64,000 nucleotides of DNA from Flavobacteriales bacterium (GTDB lineage: Bacteria > Bacteroidota > Bacteroidia > Flavobacteriales_D > Crocinitomicaceae), in contig CANITF010000002.1 of assembly GCA_947470515.1 (NCBI GenBank), forward strand, positions 1 through 64,000, written 5' to 3'. Positions 45,013-54,577 of this stretch are shown piece after piece (the first letter of the stretch is position 1; each line of letters begins with the position of its first letter). The position numbers and the translations under genes were made by a program. The notes beneath the pieces are model-generated. The model did not search any database. It was not told where the DNA came from and saw only the letters and a list, made by a program, of their open reading frames with translations.

Positions 45013-47295
45013 CTATCTTACTTTCAAGATTTCTGCATTCTTTTTATGCCTTCCAATATATGTTATTTTATATGCATAGTCAGGATTAGCATCATTTAAA
45101 TTCGGAACATGTGGTTTTAAATCACCATCAAGTTCAGTGTGAATTATTTGTGTAAACTCGTTAACCACATTCAGATTTGAGCCATGCGTATAGAAAAATT
45201 CTATTTTGTACCAATTCTTCTTTGAACCGGAACTTTTCTTAAGGGACCTAACTGTAAATGTCGGGTTATTTAAAAATCCACCTTGCTCCTCAATTGGCCT
45301 TGTTCCTCCCTTATCTGTATAACTATCTTTATAGCGGCTATTTTTAAAATCGGAATGGTTCTCCTTGCTGATATCATGGTATTCAGATATAGGGGCGCCA
45401 TTTATTTCATTCTTATTTTTAGGATTATAATAGTTGTTTTTAGCAACAATACAGGGCTCACTTAATTTGTTTGAATTAATCAACTCTTGTAAACACGGTA
45501 AATCGTTGGCCATATTTCTCCAATAATAACTTGCATTGTGAACCCATCCTAAAACACGTTCATCATTATCGCTTTTCAGTGCAAAATTTTCTATCAATCT
45601 ATTTCTAACGGCAATATCTTGGATAACGAATGAAGAAATATCATCCCATTTTTGTGGCTCGAAATTTCCTTTTTTCAAATCTTCTACGCTGAAAAAATTT
45701 TGGATATTCAAAAGATCTACTTGGTAATCAAAATCGTGAATCCCTCTGTCCCACCACCATTCCATGCCAGTTCCAAAATCCCCCATAAATGCTGTAGACC
45801 AAATACTATTGTGATACTCAATTCCTGTACAACACAAAACTGGGATCTTATTCATTCCCATTTCTTCCAAAATAACTGGTTTATGATATACTTTCCACCA
45901 ATGATCTAGTTCATCATATCTCCTTTTGAAATTCACATTTTTAACTTCCTCATAGTCATGTACACCAATAACATCGCTTAGAGCATAAAGGCCTTTAAAT
46001 TTAATTGAATTCTCTTTTTTAGAAGTCCTTGCGTATGAGTGACAAAATAGAATCGAATTATTTAAATTTTCAGTAATATAAATCTGTTGGTTTTCTATCC
46101 AATTGCTTAACATTCCAATCGCTTCAGTTTCACTTAATGTTCCGCCACCTTCAATATTATGTCCAAGAACTTTAGCTTGTTTATTATCTTCAAAAATCTT
46201 CGAATACCAGCGATCTACTTCTGAATAGCTGTAAAAAGCCATATTTGGGCTATAACCCCATCTTGAAAAAACATATCTTAATGAGTGGTTTTGCCAATTT
46301 ATTATTCCTTCTTTCGAAAAATAATCTTCCATTTTATCTATATTGAATGCTTGGCGATAAGGGTTTTCATACCAACTTACCCCATCCCAGTTTGGTTGAC
46401 CTGGGTGACCGCCATCTAAGACTTCAACATGGTGTCGAAACAGCGTAAAATATACATCATTGTCTTCACAAACATTTACCAATTGGTCGAAGGCATACAT
46501 CTCATCAAACTTATTTTGGTAATTATTGTAAATTGGCCAATCTGGCAATGGTCCTTGTGCACTTAATTCAAAGCGTGTGAAATTTCCTTTGGCATCTATT
46601 AACTCTTTTACACCATTTATTTGACGGCGATTTTGAGATGGTAAATACCCATAAAATCCACCACTTGAAATATTATTTGTAACAGCGAAAAAGGGATCAT
46701 TTGTCTCACTGAATTTCAACCAACGATCTGAGTTTTCACCCGTATTGGTAACTTGCAATGTCCCTTTTTGACTTGAATCCTCTGTTTCAAAAGTAAGACC
46801 TTCTTGATTAGTTTTAGAACCAGCTAGAATTAACTCCACATCCAATTTCCATTGACCCACGGTTGGGGGTGCAAACCTAAATCGCCAATTAAAATCAGTT
46901 GTATCTTCAATGAACACATCTTTCTCAATGTCTTCAATAAAAGGAACATAATAAAAAGCAAAACGCGTTATTTTTTTACCATAAGGGTCCGTCAAAATTA
47001 TTCTAAAATCGATTTGATTAGGATCAAATGGATTGATTCCTGTTCCATTTTTTAGGAAACTTTTTATTTCTACATTTATGCTTTCAGGGAGTTTAAATCC
47101 GACTTCCATCCTATTATATTTTCCAACTGTATTTTTAATATTTGGAATATTTTTAGATTGATATATCGGTTCAAACCAAGCAATACTAATTTGATTTTCA
47201 TCTTCGGTCATTATTAATGATTCATTCCCTTGCGAAAACAAGTGAAGGTTTGAACAAAAAAGAGTAATAATCAGAAACAAGAATTGCTTTTTCAT
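45013..47295 (-). CDS. Secreted glycoside-hydrolase-like protein (DUF5060-type N-terminus, clan A barrel)
   Basis: A 760-residue protein with a signal peptide (1-21, ending LFSQ). Residues about 30-185 are a beta-sandwich like DUF5060 (FRIILTDPYGKKITRFAFY, WRFRFAPPTVGQWKLDVEL). Residues about 195-560 look like a TIM barrel (FFAVTNNISSGGFYGYLP, FTRFELSAQGPLPDWPIYNN, YVFSRWGYSPNMAFYSYSEV, VIGVHDYEEV, HKPVILEEMGM). E359 fits the acid/base position and E478 the nucleophile of clan A enzymes. The Asn normally before the acid/base Glu is Ser358. The last 180 residues are beta-rich; I cannot identify a T9SS sorting domain. The substrate is unknown. Confidence 0.7.
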   Translation of the reverse strand: MKKQFLFLIITLFCSNLHLFSQGNESLIMTEDENQISIAWFEPIYQSKNIPNIKNTVGKYNRMEVGFKLPESINVEIKSFLKNGTGINPFDPNQIDFRIILTDPYGKKITRFAFYYVPFIEDIEKDVFIEDTTDFNWRFRFAPPTVGQWKLDVELILAGSKTNQEGLTFETEDSSQKGTLQVTNTGENSDRWLKFSETNDPFFAVTNNISSGGFYGYLPSQNRRQINGVKELIDAKGNFTRFELSAQGPLPDWPIYNNYQNKFDEMYAFDQLVNVCEDNDVYFTLFRHHVEVLDGGHPGQPNWDGVSWYENPYRQAFNIDKMEDYFSKEGIINWQNHSLRYVFSRWGYSPNMAFYSYSEVDRWYSKIFEDNKQAKVLGHNIEGGGTLSETEAIGMLSNWIENQQIYITENLNNSILFCHSYARTSKKENSIKFKGLYALSDVIGVHDYEEVKNVNFKRRYDELDHWWKVYHKPVILEEMGMNKIPVLCCTGIEYHNSIWSTAFMGDFGTGMEWWWDRGIHDFDYQVDLLNIQNFFSVEDLKKGNFEPQKWDDISSFVIQDIAVRNRLIENFALKSDNDERVLGWVHNASYYWRNMANDLPCLQELINSNKLSEPCIVAKNNYYNPKNKNEINGAPISEYHDISKENHSDFKNSRYKDSYTDKGGTRPIEEQGGFLNNPTFTVRSLKKSSGSKKNWYKIEFFYTHGSNLNVVNEFTQIIHTELDGDLKPHVPNLNDANPDYAYKITYIGRHKKNAEILKVR

Positions 47296-47334
47296 GAGGT
47301 TTATTTTAAGACAATTTTAATCAATTAATTTATT

Positions 47335-47949
47335 TTAGACAGTGATTTTCTTAAACTCCATTCCTTTTACCGTTAAGCTATTAATAAGCTGGGGTAATAA
47401 GATTTTTAGTCGATCAAACGTCTTCGGATTATCATGTAGAACAAGAATGTCACCATTTTTGATTTGCTTTTTTGCTTTTTTCAAAATAGTTTCGATTGTT
47501 ACCCTTTTATCAAAATCATACGAAAGCCATGACCACATAATAATTTCATATTTTTTTCGAAGTGCTTTAGTTTGATAAAAAGTCATTCTGCCATATGGCG
47601 GTCGGAATAAGTTAGAATCAATAAACCGAGCTGCCTCTTCCACGGATTGCAAATAAAGTGGTGTTTCTGTTTTAGTTCCGCGCTCATGTTTCATGGCATG
47701 ATTCCCCACAGAATGGCCTTCTCGCACTATTCTTTCAAAGATTTCTGGGTGCTTTTGCACATTTGTTCCAACACAAAAGAAGGTTGCTGAAATACCGTTT
47801 TCTTTTAATATATCCAATACCCATGGCGTAACTTCTTCATCGGGACCATCATCAAAAGTGAGGTAAACGAAATTTTCATGACGTGAAAAACCCCACGTTT
47901 TATTCGGAAATAACAATCTGAAAAAACGTGGGGTTTTGAAAAGTCTCAT
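47335..47949 (-). CDS. Polysaccharide deacetylase (NodB fold)
   Basis: A 204-residue carbohydrate esterase family 4 protein that removes N- or O-acetyl groups from a glycan. Motif 1 is TFDDGPDEEV (catalytic Asp and metal-binding Asp). Motif 2 is GHSVGNHAMKHERG (metal-binding histidines). Motif 3 is FRPPYGRM. A later LVLHDNPK holds the second catalytic His. There is no signal peptide, only a short N-terminal basic segment. It lies 9 bp after the DUF2723 gene, implying a shared envelope-glycan role (inference). Confidence 0.93.
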   Translation of the reverse strand: MRLFKTPRFFRLLFPNKTWGFSRHENFVYLTFDDGPDEEVTPWVLDILKENGISATFFCVGTNVQKHPEIFERIVREGHSVGNHAMKHERGTKTETPLYLQSVEEAARFIDSNLFRPPYGRMTFYQTKALRKKYEIIMWSWLSYDFDKRVTIETILKKAKKQIKNGDILVLHDNPKTFDRLKILLPQLINSLTVKGMEFKKITV

Positions 47950-47958
47950 TTTTAATGT

Positions 47959-50900
47959 TTATTCATTCACAGAATCTGCAATTGGCATTTGTTCCATCAT
48001 TTGCTCCAGACTCATTTCACCATTTCCAGTTGGCGCTGGTGGAGCTTGTTGTCCTTCTAGATATCCATAATGTACTCCAATTGCCTCTAAATAATCTTGC
48101 AAATTAAATAACATGTTTGCATATCTACCAGCTTTAGATCCACGTCGAATACTTTCTCCGTTATCATTTGCTTTTTCAGATAAACCGCTGTAAATATCTG
48201 GGAACACTTTTTTGTAGAGGTTATCAATTTTAGCTTGCGTACGCGCTGCAAAAGCACCTTTTGGATTCCCATAAGCAGGATCAATTGCGGCCAAATGCAA
48301 TTTAAAGTAAGCATCTAAAGCAGCGAATAAATCACTTGAATTCTCCGGATTTCCCGCGAAGTAGGCATCACTTTTTTCGAAATAGGTGAAAATAGATTCC
48401 AATTGCTTTGCTACAATTTCTCCCAATTCTTCAGCCGCTTTTTTATCGCCTGCCTTGTATAACATGCGCACATAATCATGTAATACTCCATCAGAATGAG
48501 AATTCAAAGAAACTCCACCATTGGTATATTTTTCACGACCATTTGCTGTAGGTTCGCCATAATCAATAACGATACTTGCCGGCATAACTTCCAAAGAACG
48601 GTTCAATAAATTAGCAGCTTTCTTCTTGTATCCAGCAATTTTTGCATCAACACCTTTTAAACTCGCTTCTAAGCCATCCGCTTTAGCATTTTCTCCATTT
48701 TGACGAAGCATTTTAATGTTCATCTTTTTGTTTTCGCGTATTTGATTTTCTTGGTCTGCTCTCATTAAATAATCATCGGCTAAAGAAGCGAAATGCAAAC
48801 GGTATTGAGATGTGTGACGACGTGTATAATAATCAGTCAACACATCTGCATTATTCATTGCGCCGAATGTATACAGACTCATCATATTGTCATACATTTT
48901 GTCAGAATAACGCATGTTTACATCTTTTAATGGACTCAATTCAAAGCACATTCCATTTTGTTTCACATATCTACCTTCATAAAGAGCAATAGAAACATCT
49001 GATCCACCAGGGCTTGAGAAATAAATGCCTCGTTTCCAGTCATTATTTGCGAGAATGTCCATCATCATCACTTGCTCACGTGTTAAACCACGCGCTTGAA
49101 ATTTGAAACGCAATTCTTTGAAACACTCATCTTTTTGATCTGCACGAATAACGCCAGATTTCACAGCATTAGCTGTATTTACTGGAAGTATAAATCCTGA
49201 ACTTGGGAAAACACGAACCATTCTTTGTTCACTATATGCAACCAAATTTTTGTCATCTCTTACAAATTCCATTGCATCTTTCAAGTTAGTTGAATCCCAA
49301 GGTTTTTCAAACTCCATCATCATGTTTTGGAATGCTTGAGCCTGGCCTTCTGGCAACGTAATTAATCCACTTTGCATTCCAGAAAGAATCTCAAATGCTG
49401 CACGGTATTTCGCGTAAATACCCTCCGAAATTGATTTTCCTGAATTCGTTGATAAGTCTAATTTCAAAACTTCAATTCTAGCAGAAACAGATGGGTCTGT
49501 CGCTGTAACGCCTCCTAAAAATGCACCAATTTGGGTATGGAACATATCTATTGCTTGAACCACTTGCTGCGCATTATCTTTAATTCGCATGTCAATTACT
49601 TTTCTCAAGACATCTTCGCTTGCATTCAAGTAGAACATTTCAAATAAATTTGAGAAAATTACTTGATCCGTATTACCAGCGTACATCAAAATTTGATCTT
49701 CTCTAAATTTAATTGGAAGAGGGTCAGACTTATATGCTCTCATTTTCATTTGATCTGTATACCAGTCAGTTTGCATCAAAGAAAGGTTACAAACACGAAC
49801 ATCAGTGCGTTTTCCTTCAACTTCTTGCATATACCAAAGTGGGAACGTATCATTATCGCCATTTGTGAATAAGATTCCGTTTTGCTCACAAGAATTCAAG
49901 TAGTTCAGAGCTAAGTCATCAGCTGAAGTTTTTAAACTTCTATCATGATCATCAAACCCTTGCATTCCCATAATTATTGGGACAAACAACCCTAATAAAC
50001 TAACAACTATGGCTCCTTGAGAATCCTTTTTTAGTACTTTTCTAAGTCCCATCATCACGGCTAATAAGCCTATTCCTACTCCAGCAATAAACAACCATGA
50101 AAGTGTATTCGGCATGGAAACCTCACTTCCGCCATCGATAATAGCAAAAAGTACTAAACCACCGCCACCAATGGCCAATGCTTTAATTAAATCTTTTTGC
50201 TTGAAGCGAATAAATGCATCATACATGGCGTAAATACCTATACCAATCCAGAGTGCGAAGAAGTAGAATGAACCTGCATATGCATAATCTCGTTCTCTCG
50301 GTTCCATTGGTTTTTGATTCAAATAAACTACAATTGCTAAACCAGTAAATAAAAAGGCTAAGAAAACTACAAATGCATCTTTTGGTGCTCTGTAAAAATG
50401 GAAGAAGAATCCAACCAATCCTAGAATTAGGGGTAAGAAGAAGAATTTATTATTCGCAGGGTTTTCAGATGTGAAATAGGGTGCATTTTCATCTTGATTT
50501 CCTAAACGGGCATTATCAATTGCACCAAAACCTGAAATCCAGTTTCCACGCATGTTGTCGCCATCACCTTGGATGTCATTTTGACGACCAGCAAAATTCC
50601 ACATAAAATAACGCCAGTACATCCAATTAACTTGGTAACGCATAAAATAGGTCATATTTTCTCCAAAAGTTGGAAGGCGTTTCCCATCTTTTCCTTTTTC
50701 AGTTACACTATCATCATTAGCGTCATATCCAGACCATTTCGCATACCCTTCAATTCTAGCAGCTTCTTGCGACCAGTACATTCTTGGGAAGAAGGTTGTT
50801 TGGGCATAAGTTGCAACACTGTTTAATCGTTCTGTTGCATTTGATTCAAAATATTTTTCTTCAACAGAACCACCATTATCTTTCGCATATTTATTTGCAG

Positions 50901-52083
50901 CCTTTTCATCTTTATACGCTTTAAGAACTACATCTCCTTTTGTTACAACAAATCGACGCAGATAAAATGGCGAACGGCTATCATAAAGCGATGGATCATT
51001 TTCGGTTGAATTCCACATAGGTCCAAACAAAATAGGAGCAGAACCATATTGTTCACGTTTCAAATACGAGTGAAGCGTTACCAAATTTTCTGGATCGTTT
51101 TCATCTAATGGTGTATTTGCGTTTGAACGAATAACGATTACCGCAAAAGATCCGTATCCAATTAACAATAGAATTAAACCCATTGTTGCGTTATAAATAA
51201 TGGCATTCCCTTTCTTTCTCGCATAACGGATCAGCCATACACATCCGATAACTAGAAGTGCAAAGAAGAAAAGAGTTCCTGAAAAGAATGGTAAACCGAA
51301 AGAGTTCACAAAAGCTACTTCAAAAGCAGAAGCCATTGAAATTGAACCTGGAATAATTGCTTCTTGAATAAACCCAAGAATAAAAACGGAAAGAATTCCT
51401 GTGAGGAAAATCCCTTTGAAATCAGCCACTTTTTTGTGACGGAAATACATTACAAAACTAATTGCTGGAACAACAAGGATTCCTAATAAATGGACTCCAA
51501 TTGCCAATCCAAGCAGGAACATAATTAACAAAATCCAACGATTTGGAGCATATTCATTTGATAAAGTACCGTTTTGTAATTCAGCCATTTCTTCATCCCA
51601 CTTCAAGATTGCCCAGAAAATAGCTGCTGTAAACAAAGATGCCATTGCATATACTTCACCTTCTACAGCTGAGAACCAGAATGAATCTGAAAAAGTATAT
51701 GCCAATGAACCAACCAACGCACTTCCGAAAATTGCAATTGTATCAGCACTTGAAAGTTCATTTTTATCCTTTAATGCGATTTTTTTTAACAGCATTGTAA
51801 TGGACCAAAACATAAACAGAATCGTCAAAGAACTTGAAATTGCTGATAATCTATTGATCCAAACAGCTACGTTTTCTGTATCAGCAAAGAAAGTGAACAA
51901 TCTACCAATCACCATAAACAATGGAGCACCTGGTGGGTGACCAACTTCCAATTTATATGCTGCAGTAATATATTCTCCGCAATCCCATAAACTAACAGTA
52001 TCTTCAATCGTAATGAAGTAAACAACTGTTGCCATTAGAAAAACCAACCAACCCAGGTATGCATTTGCTTTTTTGTAACTCAT
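47959..52083 (-). CDS. DUF2723 multi-pass membrane protein (TMEM260/O-mannosyltransferase-like)
   Basis: A 1374-residue protein. The N-terminal 350 residues hold many membrane segments and the family signature SLWDCGEYITAAYKLEVGHP followed by PGAPLFMVIGRLF. Further membrane segments lie at about 530-730. The C-terminal 600 residues are soluble and helical. DUF2723 proteins are distant relatives of GT-C glycosyltransferases; the animal homologue TMEM260 is a protein O-mannosyltransferase, and Bacteroidota members are suspected to glycosylate exported proteins. The motif NGDNDTFPLWYMQEVEGKRT is typical of the phylum's versions. Co-transcription with the deacetylase gene is likely. The first Asp/Glu of the signature would be the catalytic acids. 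Confidence 0.9.
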   Translation of the reverse strand: MSYKKANAYLGWLVFLMATVVYFITIEDTVSLWDCGEYITAAYKLEVGHPPGAPLFMVIGRLFTFFADTENVAVWINRLSAISSSLTILFMFWSITMLLKKIALKDKNELSSADTIAIFGSALVGSLAYTFSDSFWFSAVEGEVYAMASLFTAAIFWAILKWDEEMAELQNGTLSNEYAPNRWILLIMFLLGLAIGVHLLGILVVPAISFVMYFRHKKVADFKGIFLTGILSVFILGFIQEAIIPGSISMASAFEVAFVNSFGLPFFSGTLFFFALLVIGCVWLIRYARKKGNAIIYNATMGLILLLIGYGSFAVIVIRSNANTPLDENDPENLVTLHSYLKREQYGSAPILFGPMWNSTENDPSLYDSRSPFYLRRFVVTKGDVVLKAYKDEKAANKYAKDNGGSVEEKYFESNATERLNSVATYAQTTFFPRMYWSQEAARIEGYAKWSGYDANDDSVTEKGKDGKRLPTFGENMTYFMRYQVNWMYWRYFMWNFAGRQNDIQGDGDNMRGNWISGFGAIDNARLGNQDENAPYFTSENPANNKFFFLPLILGLVGFFFHFYRAPKDAFVVFLAFLFTGLAIVVYLNQKPMEPRERDYAYAGSFYFFALWIGIGIYAMYDAFIRFKQKDLIKALAIGGGGLVLFAIIDGGSEVSMPNTLSWLFIAGVGIGLLAVMMGLRKVLKKDSQGAIVVSLLGLFVPIIMGMQGFDDHDRSLKTSADDLALNYLNSCEQNGILFTNGDNDTFPLWYMQEVEGKRTDVRVCNLSLMQTDWYTDQMKMRAYKSDPLPIKFREDQILMYAGNTDQVIFSNLFEMFYLNASEDVLRKVIDMRIKDNAQQVVQAIDMFHTQIGAFLGGVTATDPSVSARIEVLKLDLSTNSGKSISEGIYAKYRAAFEILSGMQSGLITLPEGQAQAFQNMMMEFEKPWDSTNLKDAMEFVRDDKNLVAYSEQRMVRVFPSSGFILPVNTANAVKSGVIRADQKDECFKELRFKFQARGLTREQVMMMDILANNDWKRGIYFSSPGGSDVSIALYEGRYVKQNGMCFELSPLKDVNMRYSDKMYDNMMSLYTFGAMNNADVLTDYYTRRHTSQYRLHFASLADDYLMRADQENQIRENKKMNIKMLRQNGENAKADGLEASLKGVDAKIAGYKKKAANLLNRSLEVMPASIVIDYGEPTANGREKYTNGGVSLNSHSDGVLHDYVRMLYKAGDKKAAEELGEIVAKQLESIFTYFEKSDAYFAGNPENSSDLFAALDAYFKLHLAAIDPAYGNPKGAFAARTQAKIDNLYKKVFPDIYSGLSEKANDNGESIRRGSKAGRYANMLFNLQDYLEAIGVHYGYLEGQQAPPAPTGNGEMSLEQMMEQMPIADSVNE

Positions 52084-52264
52084 TTGTTTTCTTTTAGTCT
52101 AAATATAGGCCATTAGTGGCAAAACAATCCATTTTATAGATTGAGCGTTGCGAATTTAAAAATATATACCTAGATTCTTACTGTTGAAAAGTGAAAAAAT
52201 GCCAAAATCTTCATAAAAGAGGTGTTCAGAATAAAATTTTCTTGATTTTTTTTAATTTTTTTCG

Positions 52265-52293
52265 TTTGAAATTAAATTTTGTTACTAAATTTG
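52265..52293 (+). promoter_or_regulatory. Promoter of tRNA-Gln
   Basis: TTTG (52265-52268), a 17-nt spacer and TAAATTTG (52286-52293): a near-perfect Bacteroidota promoter 34 nt before the tRNA. Confidence 0.75.
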
Positions 52294-52327
52294 CCCTCGC
52301 ATTGCTAGCCAGTAGTAGTGTTTTAAT

Positions 52328-52400
52328 TGGCCCATGGTGTAACTGGCAACACGTCGGTTTTTGGTACCGAAGAGTCCAGGTTCGAGCCCTGGTGGGCCAA
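52328..52400 (+). tRNA. tRNA-Gln (anticodon UUG)
   Basis: A 73-nt cloverleaf. Acceptor arms TGGCCCA / TGGGCCA with discriminator A; D stem GTGT/ACAC; anticodon stem TCGGT/ACCGA around loop TTTTGGT, giving anticodon TTG; T arm CCAGG-TTCGAGC-CCTGG. CCA is not encoded (the next bases are CAGAAA). A terminator follows. Confidence 0.96.
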
Positions 52401-52403
52401 CAG

Positions 52404-52433
52404 AAAGGAATTACGAGAGTAATTCCTTTTTTT
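52404..52433 (+). terminator. Terminator of tRNA-Gln
   Basis: AAAGGAATTAC, loop GAGA, GTAATTCCTTT and further T: a perfect 11-bp stem. Confidence 0.88.
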
Positions 52434-52441
52434 GTGGCTTC

Positions 52442-52570
52442 GACAAGCTCAGCCACCGAAAAAGATAAGCTCAGCCACCGAAAAAGACACCTCAGCCACC
52501 GAAAAAGACAAGCTCAGCCATTGAAAAAGACAAGTTCAGCCATTGAAAAAGACAAGCTCAGCCACCACAC
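52442..52570. repeat. 22-bp tandem array built on the dispersed TTCGACAAGCTCAG word
   Basis: Six units of GACAAGCTCAGCCACCGAAAAA or close variants (one of 21 bp, two with CATTG for CACCG), directly after the tRNA terminator. The unit contains the dispersed intergenic word of this genome, here expanded in tandem. Confidence 0.9.
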
Positions 52571-52800
52571 CCCATAAAATCAAGGAAATCTGTGCGGCTT
52601 TGCAATCTGTCTTTCACGTTCAAGTTGAAGATCCGCATAGAATTTTTATTGATCTGACTAATAGAAAAACGGCTCTAATGAAATTTATTTCAAAAATTGG
52701 AGGAAGGATTTTTAAGGAAAGTAGGCGAGTTAGATCAGTTGAGTTAAAATTCAATCGCACTGGTTTGTCAACTAGGGCGATTGATACTATTTCTTTTTAG
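52543..52800 (+). CDS. Possible small hypothetical protein or gene fragment
   Basis: An 85-codon frame whose first codons are repeat sequence. From about 52570 it has protein-like composition (FHVQVEDPHRIFIDLTNRKT, KFISKIGGRIFKESRRVRSV). No family is recognised and no promoter is visible. It could be the decayed 3' end of a lost gene. It overlaps the DUF1801 gene by 14 bp in convergent orientation. Confidence 0.25.
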   Translation: MKKTSSATTPHKIKEICAALQSVFHVQVEDPHRIFIDLTNRKTALMKFISKIGGRIFKESRRVRSVELKFNRTGLSTRAIDTISF

Positions 52801-53263
52801 TTCTTGTCTTTGGGTTGTATGCTGATTCATACTTATCAATCCAATCTTGAGCAGTCATCTTTTTCATCAATTCCCCAATAAGTTCATAGGGAATAGCATC
52901 CAATTTTTTAAAGCGGATACAACTTTTACCCATGTCCAGTTTTTGTTTGCTTTGCTTTGGGTATTCGGAAACAAACCAATCCAATAATTGAGGATCTGCG
53001 TAAATTCCCATGTGATAAAAGTTAATTGATCCTTTTTGTGATGCAATTCCAGCGAAAGGTAATGGCTCACTTGGTTTGCAATGATAACCATTTGGATAAA
53101 GCGAATGTGGAATTACATAACCTAAACCTCCATAGCTGATTCCTGGTTCAAATCCTGAAGGGAGATTTTTCACAATGATTTCATGTAGTTTATTGAATGG
53201 TTCAATCCTTTCTTCTGATAGATTTGCAAGAATTTCTTCAACAGTTGTTCCGTTTGCTTTCAT
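52787..53263 (-). CDS. DUF1801 (YdhG-like) domain protein
   Basis: A 158-residue cytoplasmic protein of the DUF1801/YdhG fold: VEEILANLSEERIEPFNKLH, GISYGGLGYVIPHSLYPNG, FAGIASQKGSINFYHMGIY, QKLDMGKSCIRFKKLDAIPY, LIGELMKKM. The function is unknown; family members resemble frataxin-like or iron-chaperone-type folds. The start is taken as ATG (MKANGTTVEE). A TTG further upstream would overlap the hipA stop codon. It follows hipA by 38 bp on the same strand and may share its transcript. Confidence 0.82.
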   Translation of the reverse strand: MKANGTTVEEILANLSEERIEPFNKLHEIIVKNLPSGFEPGISYGGLGYVIPHSLYPNGYHCKPSEPLPFAGIASQKGSINFYHMGIYADPQLLDWFVSEYPKQSKQKLDMGKSCIRFKKLDAIPYELIGELMKKMTAQDWIDKYESAYNPKTRTKKK

Positions 53264-53301
53264 GGTTGTTGATTTAGTCAAAGAATTATTTTTGCAATTT
53301 A

Positions 53302-54573
53302 TCAAATCAATCGCACAAAATCGTTATTGATACTTTGAATAATATTTGTTGGGATTTCTAATTCACTTGCTTGGATATTCCAAAAGTCAATTGCATCCTG
53401 TAATTCTAAAATCACATTTTTAGCATTTTTAATCGTGAATTTTTCTGCAATGGTTAAAACATCTTTGAGTGAAAGGTCAACCCTTTTGCCGTTTACAGAT
53501 AATGCTCTACTCGTTCTTGTATAGTTCATCAATGGATTCAGCGAATAGGTAAGGTCGTATGCTGGAGAGATATTCCATTTATCTTCCACTTCATTATAAA
53601 TAAAGGAGTGATTTTTTAAATGATCATCCGTATTACTAAAGATAATATTGAATACCATACGTTTGAACAACTCTTCTATTTCGCGATGAGGGACTTTTAA
53701 GAATAAGGCCAATTCAAAGAGATTTTCATAACTAGAATCTTTCGGACTCTGAAAATCCCAACCTGTTAAACCACTTGCGGTGAGAATATGTTTTTTTATT
53801 CCATTAATTCGGTCGAATCGTTCAGTCGCAAAATGTTTTTGTTCAATGAGTTTAGACGACATCATCGTTATTTCCAGATACGTTGCAGTGAGATAATAAC
53901 AATATTCGATTACTTCACGGTTATAACCCAATTCGTCGTCTAAATTCAGTTTGACTAAATAATGACGATAGTCCGAAGAATGATTCAAATCTCCAGGAAT
54001 GATTTCACCCGTTTCTGTGTTTTCTGAAATCAAGATTTTTGGTCTTGCACCTCCTGCAGAAGATCCAATCTTAAAAATATTCAACAAGGCCTCATGATTT
54101 AAACGCGATTCATGCAGATCCTCTTTAGTGTGAAGTACTGCTTTTAAGACAGTGATAATTTCTGTGAGATCAATGCTTGATGTTTGCGGTAGTTCCTTAC
54201 TCGGTCGATATTCCAATGCTCCCATTCCGCGATCTGCCACATACGCCAATTGTTCAATCACAGAAATTTGACTGAACTGTTGATCACTCGATTCTAACCA
54301 TTTCTTGAAAATAATATTTCCGAATACATCGGGTAATGAATCGGCAATCATAGGCGGCAATCCACGAAACGTTTCAGAATTAAATTGGCTGAACAGCTGC
54401 ACTTTTGGTGCTCTTTTTAGCACACCTGTTAGCGGGAACAAGCTCGAATACTGATTGCTTTGAAGGAATTCCGGATTGTATTGAAAAGACGATCTATGTT
54501 GGTCTTCATCCAAACCAATTCGTCCGATCTCCTGACCGAAACAAAAAACACTGATGATATCATTCTTTGCCAT
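53302..54573 (-). CDS. hipA: HipA-family serine/threonine kinase toxin
   Basis: A full-length 423-residue HipA. E. coli HipA phosphorylates glutamyl-tRNA synthetase to induce dormancy. The ATP-binding loop is GSSAGGARPK at 170-179; the catalytic segment is NTDDHLKN at 314-321 (D316 as catalytic base); the metal-binding Asp is D340 in ISPAYDL. The N-terminal couple-HipA region is at 1-110 (LPPMIADSLPDVFGN). All key residues are present, so it looks active. Some Bacteroidota split this gene in two; here it is whole. It lies 4 bp downstream of the antitoxin gene. The target in this organism is not known. Confidence 0.92.
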   Translation of the reverse strand: MAKNDIISVFCFGQEIGRIGLDEDQHRSSFQYNPEFLQSNQYSSLFPLTGVLKRAPKVQLFSQFNSETFRGLPPMIADSLPDVFGNIIFKKWLESSDQQFSQISVIEQLAYVADRGMGALEYRPSKELPQTSSIDLTEIITVLKAVLHTKEDLHESRLNHEALLNIFKIGSSAGGARPKILISENTETGEIIPGDLNHSSDYRHYLVKLNLDDELGYNREVIEYCYYLTATYLEITMMSSKLIEQKHFATERFDRINGIKKHILTASGLTGWDFQSPKDSSYENLFELALFLKVPHREIEELFKRMVFNIIFSNTDDHLKNHSFIYNEVEDKWNISPAYDLTYSLNPLMNYTRTSRALSVNGKRVDLSLKDVLTIAEKFTIKNAKNVILELQDAIDFWNIQASELEIPTNIIQSINNDFVRLI

Positions 54574-54577
54574 CTAC

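Noticed and set aside
48087-48314. Other-frame open frame inside the DUF2723 gene
   Set aside because: It is a shadow of the real coding frame with no independent support.
52442-52570. 22-bp tandem array as a CRISPR or attachment site
   Set aside because: The units are directly adjacent with no spacers. No integrase gene and no repeated tRNA end were seen.
52191-52577. Open frames on both strands crossing tRNA-Gln and the 22-bp array
   Set aside because: They run through the tRNA, its terminator and tandem repeats. Translations of tRNA regions like these are well-known false genes.
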